From assembly GCF_009765735.1 (NCBI RefSeq), contig NZ_LMUW01000020.1:22174-86173 (forward strand): 64,000 nucleotides of DNA. The letters are read 5' to 3'. How positions within the stretch are numbered: the stretch's first letter is position 1; each line of letters opens with the position of its first letter. Under the pieces are notes generated by a model, which ran no database searches, was not told where the DNA came from, and worked only from the letters and a program-made list of their open reading frames with translations. Shown piece after piece: positions 32,927 through 42,483 of this stretch. The DNA is from Xenophilus sp. L33 (lineage in GTDB: Bacteria; Pseudomonadota; Gammaproteobacteria; Burkholderiales; Burkholderiaceae_C). Made by a program: the position numbers and the translations under genes.

Positions 32927-35900
32927 TCAGCGTCGCAGGTCGAGCGTGAACGGAAACTCGCGGCTGCCCGCCAGCTCGATGGTCGCCGGCGGCGTGTTCA
33001 TCAGCCCCGGCGTGTGGCCCATGCGCGAGAAGCGCGAATGGCGGCGGCTCTCGGCCTCGTAGGCGTTGACCGGGAAGGTCTCGTAGTTGCGGCCGCCCGG
33101 ATGGGCGACGAAATACTGGCAGCCGCCGAGCGAGCGCTTCATCCAGGTGTCGACGATGTCGAAGGTCAGCGGCGCGTGGGCGCCGATGCTCGGATGCAGC
33201 GCCGAAGGCGGGTTCCAGGCCTTGTAGCGCACCCCGGCGACGAATTCGCCGACCGTGCCGGTGGGCTGCAGCGGCAGCACCTGGCCGTTGACCGTGATCA
33301 CGTGGCGGCTCTCGTTCATGCCGGTCACGCGCACCTCGATGCGCTCCAGCGAGGAGTCGACATAGCGCACCGTGCCGCCGGCCGAGCCTTCCTCGCCCAT
33401 CACGTGCCAGGGTTCCAGCGCGTTGCGCAGCGACAGCTCGACGCTCATCGCCTGCACCTGGCCGACCAGCGGGAAGCGGAACTCGAAATGCGGCGCGAAC
33501 CAATTCGGGTCGAAGGCGAAGCCGGCCTGGCGCATCTCGCTGATGACGTCGTCGAAGTCCATCTTGACGAAGGTCGGCAGCAGGAAGCGGTCGTGCAGCT
33601 CGGTGCCCCAGCGGGTGGCCGGCGCCTTGTAGGGCTCGTCCCAGAAGCGGGCGATGAAGGCGCGCAGCAGCAGCTGCTGCACGATGCTCATGCGCGCGTG
33701 CGGCGGCATCTCGAAGGCGCGCAGCTCGAGCAGGCCGAGGCGGCCGGTGCTGGAGTCGGGCGAGTACATCTTGTCGATGCAGAACTCGCTGCGGTGCGTG
33801 TTGCCGGTGACGTCGACCAGGATGTTGCGCAGGGTGCGGTCGACCAGCCACGCCGGCATGTTCTGGCCGTAGATCTCGCGGTTGCGGGCGATTTCCTTGA
33901 GCGCGATCTCCAGTTCGTAGACCTGGTCGTTGCGCGCCTCGTCCACGCGCGGCGCCTGGCTGGTCGGGCCGATGAACATGCCCGAGAACAGGTAGCTGAG
34001 CGACGGATGGTTGTGCCAGTAGAGCAGCAGGCTGGCCAGCAGTTCGGGCCGGCGCAGGAAGGGGCTGTCGGCGGTCACGGCGCCGCCCATCACGAAGTGG
34101 TTGCCGCCGCCGGTGCCGGTGTGGCGGCCGTCGGTCATGAACTTCTCGGCCGACAGGCGGGTCTCGAAGGCCGCGTTGTAGAGGAACTCGGTCAGGCCGA
34201 CCAGTTCGCGCCAGCTGTGCGCCGGATGGATGTTGACCTCGATCACGCCCGGGTCGGGCGTGACCTGCAGCAGCTTCAGGCGCGGATCGCGCGGCGGCGG
34301 ATAGCCTTCCATCACGATCTTCACGCCGAGCTGCTCGCAGGTGGCCTCGATCGCGGCGACCAGGTCGAGGTAGTCCTCCAGGCGCGCCAGCGGCGGCATG
34401 AAGACGTACATCACGCCGGACGCGGCGCCCAGCTTCTCGGCGGCCGGGCCGTTGGCGCGGCGCGGGTCGCGCACCTCGACGCACAGCGCGCTGCGGGTGA
34501 TCCAGTGGGCCGATTCGCCGCGGCGCGGCTGGCGCGGCGTGGTCGGATCGAGCAGGCGGCTGGCATCGGCCGTGCCGTCGCCGATGCCACCGATCCCACC
34601 CGTCCCGGCGCCCGGCGTCTGCAGGCGCACTGCCGCCGGCACGCCTTCGGGCGCGGCGAAGTCGTAGGGCACGCCCGCGCGGTCCGATTGCGCACCGGCC
34701 TCGATCGGTCCGGTGGTGTAGCGGGCGCGGAAGTCGGCCGAGCTCGGCAGGGCGGGGCGCGCCGTGCTCGGGTCGCGCTCGACCAGGTAGGGATAGTCGC
34801 CCTTGCTGGTCCACGGTTGCGAGTCGAGCGGCAGCCGATAGCCCATCGGCGAATCGCCGGGGATCAGGTAGAGCCGGTCGTCGCGCAGGAACCAGGGGCC
34901 GGTCTTCCAGCCCGGGCCCGCCAACGCCGGCGCATCGTTGTTCGCATTGCCGGCCTCGATGGGCAGCACGTAGCCGATCACCGCGTCGAGCTTCTGCGTG
35001 AAGACGCGGCGCAGGCGGACGCGTTCCATCTCGTCGTCGAGCTTCGAGTCGAAGGGGTCGACGTTGACCGGCAGCCGGCGCTCGCGCCAGAGGTAGTAGT
35101 AGACGTCCTCGTAGCCCGGCTGGATGAAGCGCTCGGTGAGGCCGAGGCGGTGCGCCAGCACGGTGGTGAAGCGGCGCGCGTCCTCGCTGGTGTAGTGCGT
35201 CGGCGAGCGCTCGTCGGTGAACAGCTCCGGGTTGTGCCAGAGCGGCTGGCCGTCGGCGCGCCAGTAGATCGACAGCGCCCAGCGCGGGAGCTGCTCGCCC
35301 GGATACCACTTGCCCTGGCCGAAGTGCAGGAAGCCGCCCTGGCCGTATTCGGCGCGCAGCTTGTGCACCAGCTCGGTCGCGTAGCCGCGCTTGGTGGGGC
35401 CGAGCGCGTCGGTGTTCCATTCGGCCGCGTCGCGGTCGCTGGTGGCCACGTAGGTCGGCTCGCCGCCCATCGTGAGGCGCACGTCGCCGGCCTTCAGCCG
35501 GGTGTCGACCGCGTCGCCGAGTGCCACGATCGCGGCCCACTGCTCGTCGGTGTAGGGCTTGGTGACGCGCGGCGATTCGTAGATGCGCGTGACCTTCATC
35601 TCGTGGCCGAACTCGACCTCGGCGTCGTCGACCACGCCTTCGATCGGTGCCGCGCCCGACGGCGTCGGCGTGCAGGCCAGCGGGATGTGGCCTTCGCCGG
35701 CCAGGAGGCCCGAGGTGGCGTCCAGGCCGATCCAGCCGGCGCCCGGCAGGTAGACCTCGCACCAGGCGTGCAGGTCGGTGAAGTCGACCTCGGTGCCGCT
35801 CGGGCCGTCGAGCGCCTTCACGTCCGGCGCGAGCTGGATCAGGTAGCCCGAGACGAAGCGCGCCGCCAGGCCGCAGTGGCGCAGCAGCTGCACCAGCAGC

Positions 35901-36454
35901 CAGCCGGAGTCGCGGCAGGAGCCGGACTTGTTGGTGAGCGTCTGTTCCGGCGTCTGAACGCCGGGTTCCATGCGGATCAGGTAGTTGACGTCGCCCTGCA
36001 CCTTCTGGTTGATGCCGACCAGGAAATCGATGGTGCGCTGCGTCTTGCGGTCGATGGTCTCGAGGTAGGCCGCCAGCAAGGGCGTCGCTTCCTCGAGAAC
36101 GAGGTAGGGCGCCAGTTCCTCGGCCTGCTCGGTCGTGTACTTGAACGGGAAGTTCTCGGCCTGCGGCTCGAGGAAGAAGTCGAAGGGGTTGTAGACCGCC
36201 ATCTCGACCACGAGGTCGACCGTGACCTTGAATTCGCGCGTCTTTTCCGGAAACACCAGACGTGCCTGGTAGTTCGCGAACGGATCCTGCTGCCAGTTGA
36301 CGAAATGCTGTGCCGGTTCGACCTGCAGCGAGTACGAGATGACATTGCTGCGGCAGTGCGGTGCGGGGCGCAGTCGCACCACCTGTGGACCGAGTTGCAC
36401 CGGACGGTCGTACTTGTAGTGGGTGACGTGGTGGAGGGCGGCGTGGATGGACAT
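32927..36454 (-). CDS. Large transglutaminase/DUF2126 protein
   Basis: An 1175-residue protein. The N-terminal 290 residues form a transglutaminase-like domain (HVTHYKYDRPVQLGPQVVRL at the start, catalytic Cys in GSCRDSGWLLVQ, His in DLHAWCEVYLPG, Asp in GLDATSG). The remaining 850 or so residues are the DUF2126 region, which keeps conserved blocks such as LTMGGEPTYV, HFGQGKWYPGE, GTGGGNHFVMG and HPSLSYLFSG. These proteins co-occur with circularly permuted ATP-grasp and alpha-E genes, and a ligase/hydrolase pair acting on a peptide has been proposed. The start is next to comEC, divergent, with a 108-base gap. Confidence 0.9.
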   Translation of the reverse strand: MSIHAALHHVTHYKYDRPVQLGPQVVRLRPAPHCRSNVISYSLQVEPAQHFVNWQQDPFANYQARLVFPEKTREFKVTVDLVVEMAVYNPFDFFLEPQAENFPFKYTTEQAEELAPYLVLEEATPLLAAYLETIDRKTQRTIDFLVGINQKVQGDVNYLIRMEPGVQTPEQTLTNKSGSCRDSGWLLVQLLRHCGLAARFVSGYLIQLAPDVKALDGPSGTEVDFTDLHAWCEVYLPGAGWIGLDATSGLLAGEGHIPLACTPTPSGAAPIEGVVDDAEVEFGHEMKVTRIYESPRVTKPYTDEQWAAIVALGDAVDTRLKAGDVRLTMGGEPTYVATSDRDAAEWNTDALGPTKRGYATELVHKLRAEYGQGGFLHFGQGKWYPGEQLPRWALSIYWRADGQPLWHNPELFTDERSPTHYTSEDARRFTTVLAHRLGLTERFIQPGYEDVYYYLWRERRLPVNVDPFDSKLDDEMERVRLRRVFTQKLDAVIGYVLPIEAGNANNDAPALAGPGWKTGPWFLRDDRLYLIPGDSPMGYRLPLDSQPWTSKGDYPYLVERDPSTARPALPSSADFRARYTTGPIEAGAQSDRAGVPYDFAAPEGVPAAVRLQTPGAGTGGIGGIGDGTADASRLLDPTTPRQPRRGESAHWITRSALCVEVRDPRRANGPAAEKLGAASGVMYVFMPPLARLEDYLDLVAAIEATCEQLGVKIVMEGYPPPRDPRLKLLQVTPDPGVIEVNIHPAHSWRELVGLTEFLYNAAFETRLSAEKFMTDGRHTGTGGGNHFVMGGAVTADSPFLRRPELLASLLLYWHNHPSLSYLFSGMFIGPTSQAPRVDEARNDQVYELEIALKEIARNREIYGQNMPAWLVDRTLRNILVDVTGNTHRSEFCIDKMYSPDSSTGRLGLLELRAFEMPPHARMSIVQQLLLRAFIARFWDEPYKAPATRWGTELHDRFLLPTFVKMDFDDVISEMRQAGFAFDPNWFAPHFEFRFPLVGQVQAMSVELSLRNALEPWHVMGEEGSAGGTVRYVDSSLERIEVRVTGMNESRHVITVNGQVLPLQPTGTVGEFVAGVRYKAWNPPSALHPSIGAHAPLTFDIVDTWMKRSLGGCQYFVAHPGGRNYETFPVNAYEAESRRHSRFSRMGHTPGLMNTPPATIELAGSREFPFTLDLRR

Positions 36455-36519
36455 TGGTGATCGGTGCGTCGAAGGAGCCTCGGGGTGAGACGCATACTAG
36501 CCGACAGAACAAAGCAATT

Positions 36520-36545
36520 TGCGCGCCAAAAAAGTTTTGGGCGCA
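36520..36545. repeat. Inverted repeat in the comEC/transglutaminase gap
   Basis: TGCGC...GCGCA and CCAAAA...TTTTGG are nested around a two-base centre (36520-36545), with a small bulge. The gap separates two divergent genes, so this dyad is more likely a control site than a terminator. No regulator can be assigned. Confidence 0.35.
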
Positions 36546-36562
36546 CGGGAGTGAATTGCAGG

Positions 36563-39052
36563 ATGGGACAAGGATTTCTTCGCCCGCGCGAGGCAGGCGA
36601 TGCCCGCGGGCTCGGCCTTTTCGCGGCGCTGGCCGGCTCGGTGGCGGGCGCGGCCTTGCAACTGCGGCAGCCCGCGCTGTGGCACTGGCTGGCCTATGCC
36701 GCGCTGCTTTTCGCGGCGTTGGCGGGCTGGGGCTCGCTGCGATCGCTTCGTGGCTGGCGTTCGCTGGCATGGCGCGCGCCGCTGATCTGGCTGTCGCTGG
36801 CGATGACGCTCGGCGCCGCGGCCGGTTTCGCGACTGCCGGCTGGCGCGCCGCGGTCTACGCGGCGAGCGCACTGCCGCCCGATGTGGAAGGCCGCGACCT
36901 CGACCTGGTCGGCGAGGTCGTGAGCCTGCCGCAGCCGATGCCCGGCGCGGTGCGCTTCGGCTTCGAGGTCGAGTCGGCCGTCTGGGGCGAAGCGGCCATC
37001 GCGCCCGATCGCTTGCCGCCGCGTGTACCGGAACGGCTGGCGCTCGGCTGGTACGGCAGCGGCGGCGCGCCCTGGTCCGCGGCCGGCGATGCGCTCGAAG
37101 CGCCCGGGCCGGTGCATGTCGGCCAGCGCTGGCGGCTGCGGGTGCGGCTGCGGGCGCCGCACGGCAGCCTCAATCCGCATGGCTACGACCACGAGCTGCG
37201 ACTCTGGGAGCAGGGCGAGCAGGCCAGCGGCACGGTGCGCAGCGGCCGCGACGATCCCCGGCCCGAACTGCTCGGCCGCGATTGGCGCGCGCCGGTCGAG
37301 CGGCTGCGTGAATCGGTGCGCGATGCAGTGTTCGAGCGGGTCGCCGACCGCAGCCAGGCCGGCGTCATCGCCGCGCTGGTCACCGGCGACCAGAACGCGA
37401 TCGCACGCCGCGACTGGGACGACTTCCGCGACACCGGCGTGGCGCACCTGGTGTCGATCTCCGGCCTGCACATCACCATGTTCGCGTGGCTCGCCCGAGG
37501 CGTCGTCGGCGCCCTGTGGCGGCGCAGCGCGCGCCTCTGCCTGCGGGTGCCGGCGCCCCATGCGGCGTTGGTCGGCGGCGTGCTGCTGGCGACGCTGTAT
37601 GCGCTCTTCAGCGGCTGGGGCGTGCCTTCGCAGCGAACCATCCTGATGCTGTGCACGGTCGCGGCGTTGCGCTTGAGCGGCCGACGCTGGCCGTGGCCCT
37701 TCACCTGGCTGCTGGCCTGCGCGGCGGTGGTCGCGGTCGATCCGTGGGCGCTGATGCAGGCCGGCTTCTGGCTCAGCTTCGTGGCCGTCGGCGTGCTGTT
37801 CGCCGCCGATGCGGGCGTCGCACCGGCCGCGGCACCAGCGGGCTTGCTGCCGCGGCTCTGGCGCCTGCTGCGCGAGCAATGGACCGTGACCCTGGCGCTG
37901 ACGCCGCTGACCCTGCTTCTCTTCCAGCAGGTCTCGCTGGTCGGCCTCGTGGCCAACGCGCTGGCGATCCCCTGGGTCACGCTGGTGGTGACGCCGCTGG
38001 CGATGGCCGGCGCGCTCTGCCCGATCGTCTGGCAGGCCGCGGCGCTGTCGGTGCAGGCGTTGACGGGTGTGCTGCATGCGCTCGCCGGCTGGCCCTGGGC
38101 CACCGTGTCGACGGCCGCGCCGCCGCTCTGGACGGCGGTCGCCGGCGTCGCCGGTGGCGCGCTGCTCACCATGCGGCTGCCCGCCGCGATGCGGACCTTG
38201 GGCCTGCCGCTGCTGCTGCCGGCGCTGCTCTGGCAGCCGCCGCGCCCGGCCTTCGGCGAATTCGAATTGCTGGCGGCCGACATCGGGCAGGGCAACGCGG
38301 TGCTGGTGCGCACCGCGCGCCACGGCCTTCTCTACGACGCAGGGCCGCGCTACGGCGGCGACAGCGACGCCGGCCAGCGCATCCTGGTGCCGCTGCTGCG
38401 CGCCCTCGGCCAGCGGCTCGACCGGGTGGTGCTGAGCCACCGCGACAGCGACCACACCGGCGGCGCGCCGGCGCTGCTGGTCAGCCAGCCGCAAGCCACG
38501 CTGCTGAGCTCGATCGAGGCCGGCCATCCGCTGCAGGCGCTGCGAGCGGCGACCCGCTGCGAAGCCGGCCAGCGCTGGCGGTGGGACGGCGTCGACTTCG
38601 AGATCCTGCATCCGGTCGAGACCGACTACATCAGCTTCGCCGACAAGCCCAATGCCGTGTCCTGCGTGCTGCGCATCGGCAACGGCCGCGCCACCGCCAT
38701 CCTGGCCGGCGACATCGAGCGATTGCAGGAGGCGGCGCTGGTCGCCCGCAGCGCCGAGGGGCAGCGCGACCTGGCGGCCGACCTGCTGCTGGTGCCCCAT
38801 CACGGCAGCAAGACCTCGTCCAGCCCGCGCCTGCTCGACGCGGTGCGGCCGCGCATCGCGCTGGTCCAGGCCGGCTACCGCAACCGCTTCGGCCATCCGG
38901 CCCGCGAGGTGGTGGATCGCTACGCCGAGCGCGGCATCCGCCTGGCCGACTCGGCCCATTGCGGGGCGGCCGGCTGGTCGAGCCGGGCACCGGACCGGCT
39001 GCGCTGCGAACGCGACGAGGCGCGGCGCTACTGGCATCACGTGCCGCCCTGA
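36563..39052 (+). CDS. comEC: ComEC/Rec2 DNA-uptake channel
   Basis: An 829-residue inner-membrane protein for transport of single-stranded DNA during transformation. It has N-terminal membrane segments and a soluble OB-like region. The Competence core follows (GVAHLVSISGLHITMFAWL, about residues 292-310), then more membrane segments. A C-terminal metallo-beta-lactamase-like domain begins near FELLAADIGQGNAVLVRT, with the metal-site pattern SHRDSDHTGG (about residues 625-634). Full length for the family. The start ATG is chosen after GGGAG at 36548-36552; an upstream in-frame ATG (36464) would add an Arg-rich stretch unlike the family. It sits in the midst of the ATP-grasp/alpha-E cluster. 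Confidence 0.9.
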   Translation: MGQGFLRPREAGDARGLGLFAALAGSVAGAALQLRQPALWHWLAYAALLFAALAGWGSLRSLRGWRSLAWRAPLIWLSLAMTLGAAAGFATAGWRAAVYAASALPPDVEGRDLDLVGEVVSLPQPMPGAVRFGFEVESAVWGEAAIAPDRLPPRVPERLALGWYGSGGAPWSAAGDALEAPGPVHVGQRWRLRVRLRAPHGSLNPHGYDHELRLWEQGEQASGTVRSGRDDPRPELLGRDWRAPVERLRESVRDAVFERVADRSQAGVIAALVTGDQNAIARRDWDDFRDTGVAHLVSISGLHITMFAWLARGVVGALWRRSARLCLRVPAPHAALVGGVLLATLYALFSGWGVPSQRTILMLCTVAALRLSGRRWPWPFTWLLACAAVVAVDPWALMQAGFWLSFVAVGVLFAADAGVAPAAAPAGLLPRLWRLLREQWTVTLALTPLTLLLFQQVSLVGLVANALAIPWVTLVVTPLAMAGALCPIVWQAAALSVQALTGVLHALAGWPWATVSTAAPPLWTAVAGVAGGALLTMRLPAAMRTLGLPLLLPALLWQPPRPAFGEFELLAADIGQGNAVLVRTARHGLLYDAGPRYGGDSDAGQRILVPLLRALGQRLDRVVLSHRDSDHTGGAPALLVSQPQATLLSSIEAGHPLQALRAATRCEAGQRWRWDGVDFEILHPVETDYISFADKPNAVSCVLRIGNGRATAILAGDIERLQEAALVARSAEGQRDLAADLLLVPHHGSKTSSSPRLLDAVRPRIALVQAGYRNRFGHPAREVVDRYAERGIRLADSAHCGAAGWSSRAPDRLRCERDEARRYWHHVPP

Positions 39053-39197
39053 GCGCCTTCGTCACGGCCCCGCGGTTCCATGGGCGAATCACCGAAGCGC
39101 CGCTGCGCCAGGCGCGTGCGGACGCACCCGGACGACAGATTCCGCCGGAGTTTGGCCTTGAACTTGCTAAGCTATGACGAAGGAGATTGGTCGTCCC

Positions 39198-40703
39198 ATG
39201 CACAAATTCGATGAGATGTACGAGCAGCTGCCCTATGGCGGCGCTCCGGTTCGCAGCCACTACCAGCGTTACGACCAATGGCTCGACAAGCAGCCGGGCG
39301 AAGTCATGCGCTCCCGGCGCGAAGAGGCGGAAATGATCTTCCGCCGGGTCGGGATTACGTTCGCGGTCTACGGCGCCAAGGACGAGGACGGCTCGGGCAC
39401 CGAGCGCCTGATCCCGTTCGACCTGCTGCCGCGGATCATCCCGGCGCACGAATGGTCGTCGATGGAAAAGGGCCTGGTGCAGCGCGTCACCGCGCTCAAC
39501 CGCTTCATCCACGACGTCTACCACGACCAGGAGATCATCAAGGCCGGCATCATCCCCGCCGAGCAGATCCTGAACAATGCGCAATACCGCCCCGAGATGA
39601 TGGGGGTCAAGGTCCCGAACGACATCTATTCGCATATCTCGGGCGTCGACATCGTCCGGGCGCCCGACGCCGATGGCAACGGCGAGTATTACGTCCTCGA
39701 AGACAACCTGCGCGTGCCCAGCGGCGTCAGCTACATGCTGGAGAACCGCAAGATGATGATGCGGCTCTTCCCGGAACTGTTCAGCCAGAACCGGATCGCG
39801 CCGGTCGCCCATTACCCCGACCTGCTGCTCGAGACGCTGCGCGCCTCGGCCCCGCCGGCCACCGCCGAGCCCACGGTCGTGGTGCTCACGCCAGGCATGT
39901 ACAACAGCGCCTACTTCGAGCACGCCTTCCTCGCTCAGCAGATGGGCGTCGAGCTGGTCGAAGGGCAGGACCTGTTCGTCAAGGACGACTTCGTCTACAT
40001 GCGCACCACCCGCGGGCCGAAGCGGGTCGACGTGATCTACCGCCGCGTCGACGACGACTTCCTCGACCCGGAAGTGTTCCGCCCGACCTCCACGCTCGGC
40101 TGCGCCGGCCTGATGCGCGCCTACCGCGAAGGCAACGTCGTGATCTGCAACGCGGTCGGCACCGGCGTGGCCGACGACAAGTCGATCTACCCCTACGTGC
40201 CGAAGATGGTCGAGTTCTACCTCGGCGAGAAGCCGATCCTGAAGAACGTGCCGACCTACATGTGCCGCAACAAGGAAGACCTCGACTACACCATCGCCAA
40301 CATGAAGGACCTGGTGGTCAAGGAAGTGCACGGCGCCGGCGGCTACGGCATGCTCATCGGCCCGGCCGCGACGCAGGCCGAGATCGAGGACTTCAAGAAG
40401 GCGGTGCTGGCCAAGCCCGACGGCTACATCGCGCAGCCGACGCTGAGTCTCTCGACCTCGCCGACCTTCGTCGACGCCGGCATCGCGCCGCGCCACATCG
40501 ATCTGCGGCCCTTCGTGCTGTCGGCCAAGGAGGTGCAGATGGTGCCGGGCGGCTTGACCCGCGTGGCGCTCAAGGAAGGCTCGCTGGTCGTCAATTCGTC
40601 GCAAGGCGGCGGCACCAAGGACACCTGGGTGCTGGAGGCCGAGCGCAGCGGCAAGCCGCGCGCTGCCCAGACGCAATCGCAAACGCAAACCCAGACGTCC
40701 TGA
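39198..40703 (+). CDS. Circularly permuted type 2 ATP-grasp protein with Gln-Thr tail
   Basis: A 501-residue DUF404/DUF407 protein. Blocks include FAVYGAKDEDGSGTERLIPFD, LRVPSGVSYMLENR, LTPGMYNSAYFEHAFLAQQM, KEVHGAGGYGMLIGP and QPTLSLST, which carry the ATP- and metal-binding residues of the permuted fold. Predicted to ligate a peptide or amino group; the substrate is unknown. The reading frame ends in a Gln-Thr/Ser tail (from about residue 491) like that of the transglutaminase at 28035-29045. The ATG at 39198 follows AAGGAG at 39180-39185; an ATG at 39174 lies upstream of that site and is unlikely. The alpha-E gene follows 19 bases later. Confidence 0.9.
   Translation: MHKFDEMYEQLPYGGAPVRSHYQRYDQWLDKQPGEVMRSRREEAEMIFRRVGITFAVYGAKDEDGSGTERLIPFDLLPRIIPAHEWSSMEKGLVQRVTALNRFIHDVYHDQEIIKAGIIPAEQILNNAQYRPEMMGVKVPNDIYSHISGVDIVRAPDADGNGEYYVLEDNLRVPSGVSYMLENRKMMMRLFPELFSQNRIAPVAHYPDLLLETLRASAPPATAEPTVVVLTPGMYNSAYFEHAFLAQQMGVELVEGQDLFVKDDFVYMRTTRGPKRVDVIYRRVDDDFLDPEVFRPTSTLGCAGLMRAYREGNVVICNAVGTGVADDKSIYPYVPKMVEFYLGEKPILKNVPTYMCRNKEDLDYTIANMKDLVVKEVHGAGGYGMLIGPAATQAEIEDFKKAVLAKPDGYIAQPTLSLSTSPTFVDAGIAPRHIDLRPFVLSAKEVQMVPGGLTRVALKEGSLVVNSSQGGGTKDTWVLEAERSGKPRAAQTQSQTQTQTS
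40668..40697. repeat. Gln-Thr codon repeat related to the one at 28073-28108
   Basis: Alternating CAR and ACN codons, containing the string CGCAAACGCAAACCCA, encode the tail of the ATP-grasp protein. The same 16 bases occur in the transglutaminase tail about 12.6 kb away (on the other strand), in the same reading phase. Confidence 0.75.
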
Positions 40704-40722
40704 GCGAGAGAGGTTCATTCCT

Positions 40723-41679
40723 ATGCTGTCACGCACCGCCGATCACCTCTACTGGATGTCGCGCTACACCGAGCGGGCCGAGAACACCGCCCGCATGCTG
40801 GACGTCAACTACCAGACATCGCTCTTGCCGCAGTCGGCCGAGGTCGCCAAGTACGGCTGGCAGGGCGTGCTGTCGATCAGCGAATTGCTGCCGCTCTACA
40901 ACGAGAAGCACGACAACTTCAAGCCGACCGAAGTGATGGAGTTCATGGTCCGCGACGAGTCGAATCCGTCGTCGATCCTGTCGTGCCTGCGGGCCGCGCG
41001 AGAGAACGCGCGGGCGGTGCGCGGCGCGCTCACCACCGAAGCCTGGGAAACGCAGAACACGACCTGGCTTGAGGTCAACCGCATGCTGCGCTCGGGCGAC
41101 TTCGAGCGCGACCCGGCGCAGTTCTTCGAATGGGTCAAGTTCCGCTCGCACCTGTCGCGCGGCGTCACGCTCGGCACGATGCTCAAGGACGAGGCCTTCT
41201 ACTTCTCGCGCCTGGGCACCTTCCTCGAACGCGCGGACAACACGGCGCGGCTGATCGACGTCAAGTTCCATGCGCTCAACAGCGAGTTCTTCGGCACCGC
41301 GACCGAGGAAGACCTGGAATACGACTTCTATCACTGGAGCGCGATCCTGCGCAGCGTCTCGGCCTTCGAGGTCTACCGCAAGGTCTACCGCGACGTCATC
41401 AAGCCCGAGCGCGTGGCCGAGTTACTGATCCTGCGCCCCGACATGCCGCGCTCGCTGCACGCCAGCCTGAACGAGGTCGTGATCAACCTCGAGATGGTCA
41501 AGAACGAGCAGAGCGCCGAAACGCAGCGCCGCGCCGGCAAGCTCGCGGCCGACCTGCACTACTCGACGGTCGACGAGATCCTCGCGACCGGCCTGCATGC
41601 CTACCTGACGCAGTTCCTCGACCGGGTGAACGAACTCGGCTGGCGCATCAGCCAGGACTTCCTGGTGCCGACGCACTGA
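40723..41679 (+). CDS. Alpha-E domain-containing protein (DUF403)
   Basis: A 318-residue all-helical alpha-E protein. The start LSRTADHLYWMSRYTERAEN matches the alpha-E opening, and conserved acidic-helix blocks such as LGTFLERADNTARLIDVKFH recur later. It is the usual partner of circularly permuted ATP-grasp enzymes and follows one here by 19 bases. The homologous domain is fused in the protein at 30123-32840. No signal peptide. The biochemical role is undetermined; an association with a predicted peptide synthesis or tagging reaction has been proposed for the family. Confidence 0.9.
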   Translation: MLSRTADHLYWMSRYTERAENTARMLDVNYQTSLLPQSAEVAKYGWQGVLSISELLPLYNEKHDNFKPTEVMEFMVRDESNPSSILSCLRAARENARAVRGALTTEAWETQNTTWLEVNRMLRSGDFERDPAQFFEWVKFRSHLSRGVTLGTMLKDEAFYFSRLGTFLERADNTARLIDVKFHALNSEFFGTATEEDLEYDFYHWSAILRSVSAFEVYRKVYRDVIKPERVAELLILRPDMPRSLHASLNEVVINLEMVKNEQSAETQRRAGKLAADLHYSTVDEILATGLHAYLTQFLDRVNELGWRISQDFLVPTH

Positions 41680-41713
41680 CGCACTGACATCGCGCTTCCG
41701 CGAATTCCCGAGC

Positions 41714-41735
41714 GCCGGCGCGTTTTCCCGCCGGC
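41714..41735. terminator. Hairpin after the alpha-E gene
   Basis: GCCGGCG (41714-41720) pairs with CGCCGGC (41729-41735) around an 8-base loop, 35 bases after the alpha-E stop. There is no T-run after it, so it is a weak terminator candidate. Confidence 0.35.
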
Positions 41736-41836
41736 CGCGCGGACCATTCCCATAGACGCTCGTTGACGGCATTCCTAGAGTGGGATGCACCAGCCTTGAT
41801 TCGAGGCTCGGTCATCACTCAGGGAGAAGGAAAGCC

Positions 41837-42475
41837 ATGCCAGCAGCATCATCAGTCTTTGTGAATCTTGCGTCCTCCGCGGAGCGCCGTTCGCCGCCCG
41901 GCGTCGACACCCGCAATCCCGGCGCCCAGGTCATCGACTTCGTCGCCCGGGAACTCGAACGCGCGGCGCAGACGCCGGCGCACGAGGTGGGCGTCAACCC
42001 GATCAGCGCCCATGCGGTGATCGCGATGACCGGTCGCAGCCGCCGCACCTGGCGCCGCCGCATCGACGAGGGCCTGGTCCGCGAACTGTCTTCCGACGCC
42101 CGCGGCCGCGCCCGCGTCGCGCTGGAAGACGTGCTCCCGGCGATCGAATGCACCTTCGACGCCGAAGACCTCGCACTGCTGCTGCTGGCCGATGCCGGCG
42201 ACCTCGAGGCACAGGCCGACTGCGGCGAGCTGTTCCTGGCGCTGCGCATGCGCGAAGCCGCGCGCTACTGGCTCGAACTGGCGGCCGCGCAGGGGCATCC
42301 CAATGCGATGCAATGCCTGGCGCGCTTCCACCTGTCGAACGAGCCCACGCCGAAGGACGAGGAGATCGCCATGCGCTGGCTGACCGATGCGGCCGCCAAG
42401 GGCCACGTCATCGCGCAGGCGCAGATGCAGTCCCTGCGCGACGAATCCTTCTCTCCGTTCGCGCCGCTGCAGTGA
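41837..42475 (+). CDS. HTH-like plus Sel1-repeat protein upstream of the pilin gene
   Basis: A 212-residue protein. Residues about 50-85 ([20 protein letters not shown] then [17 protein letters not shown]) look like a winged helix-turn-helix, with a basic recognition helix. Residues about 115-205 are Sel1/TPR-like helical repeats ([38 protein letters not shown]). It has no signal peptide. The stop is 8 bases before pilA, so the two are probably cotranscribed, and a regulatory or assembly role for piliation is plausible but unproven. AGGGAGAAGG at 41821-41830 supports the ATG. I do not recognise a named family for the whole protein. Confidence 0.7.
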   Translation: MPAASSVFVNLASSAERRSPPGVDTRNPGAQVIDFVARELERAAQTPAHEVGVNPISAHAVIAMTGRSRRTWRRRIDEGLVRELSSDARGRARVALEDVLPAIECTFDAEDLALLLLADAGDLEAQADCGELFLALRMREAARYWLELAAAQGHPNAMQCLARFHLSNEPTPKDEEIAMRWLTDAAAKGHVIAQAQMQSLRDESFSPFAPLQ

Positions 42476-42483
42476 GGTCACCG

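Noticed and set aside
32573..36460. A 1295-codon forward frame over the large transglutaminase gene
   Set aside because: Artefactual composition, and the reverse strand carries a complete transglutaminase/DUF2126 protein.
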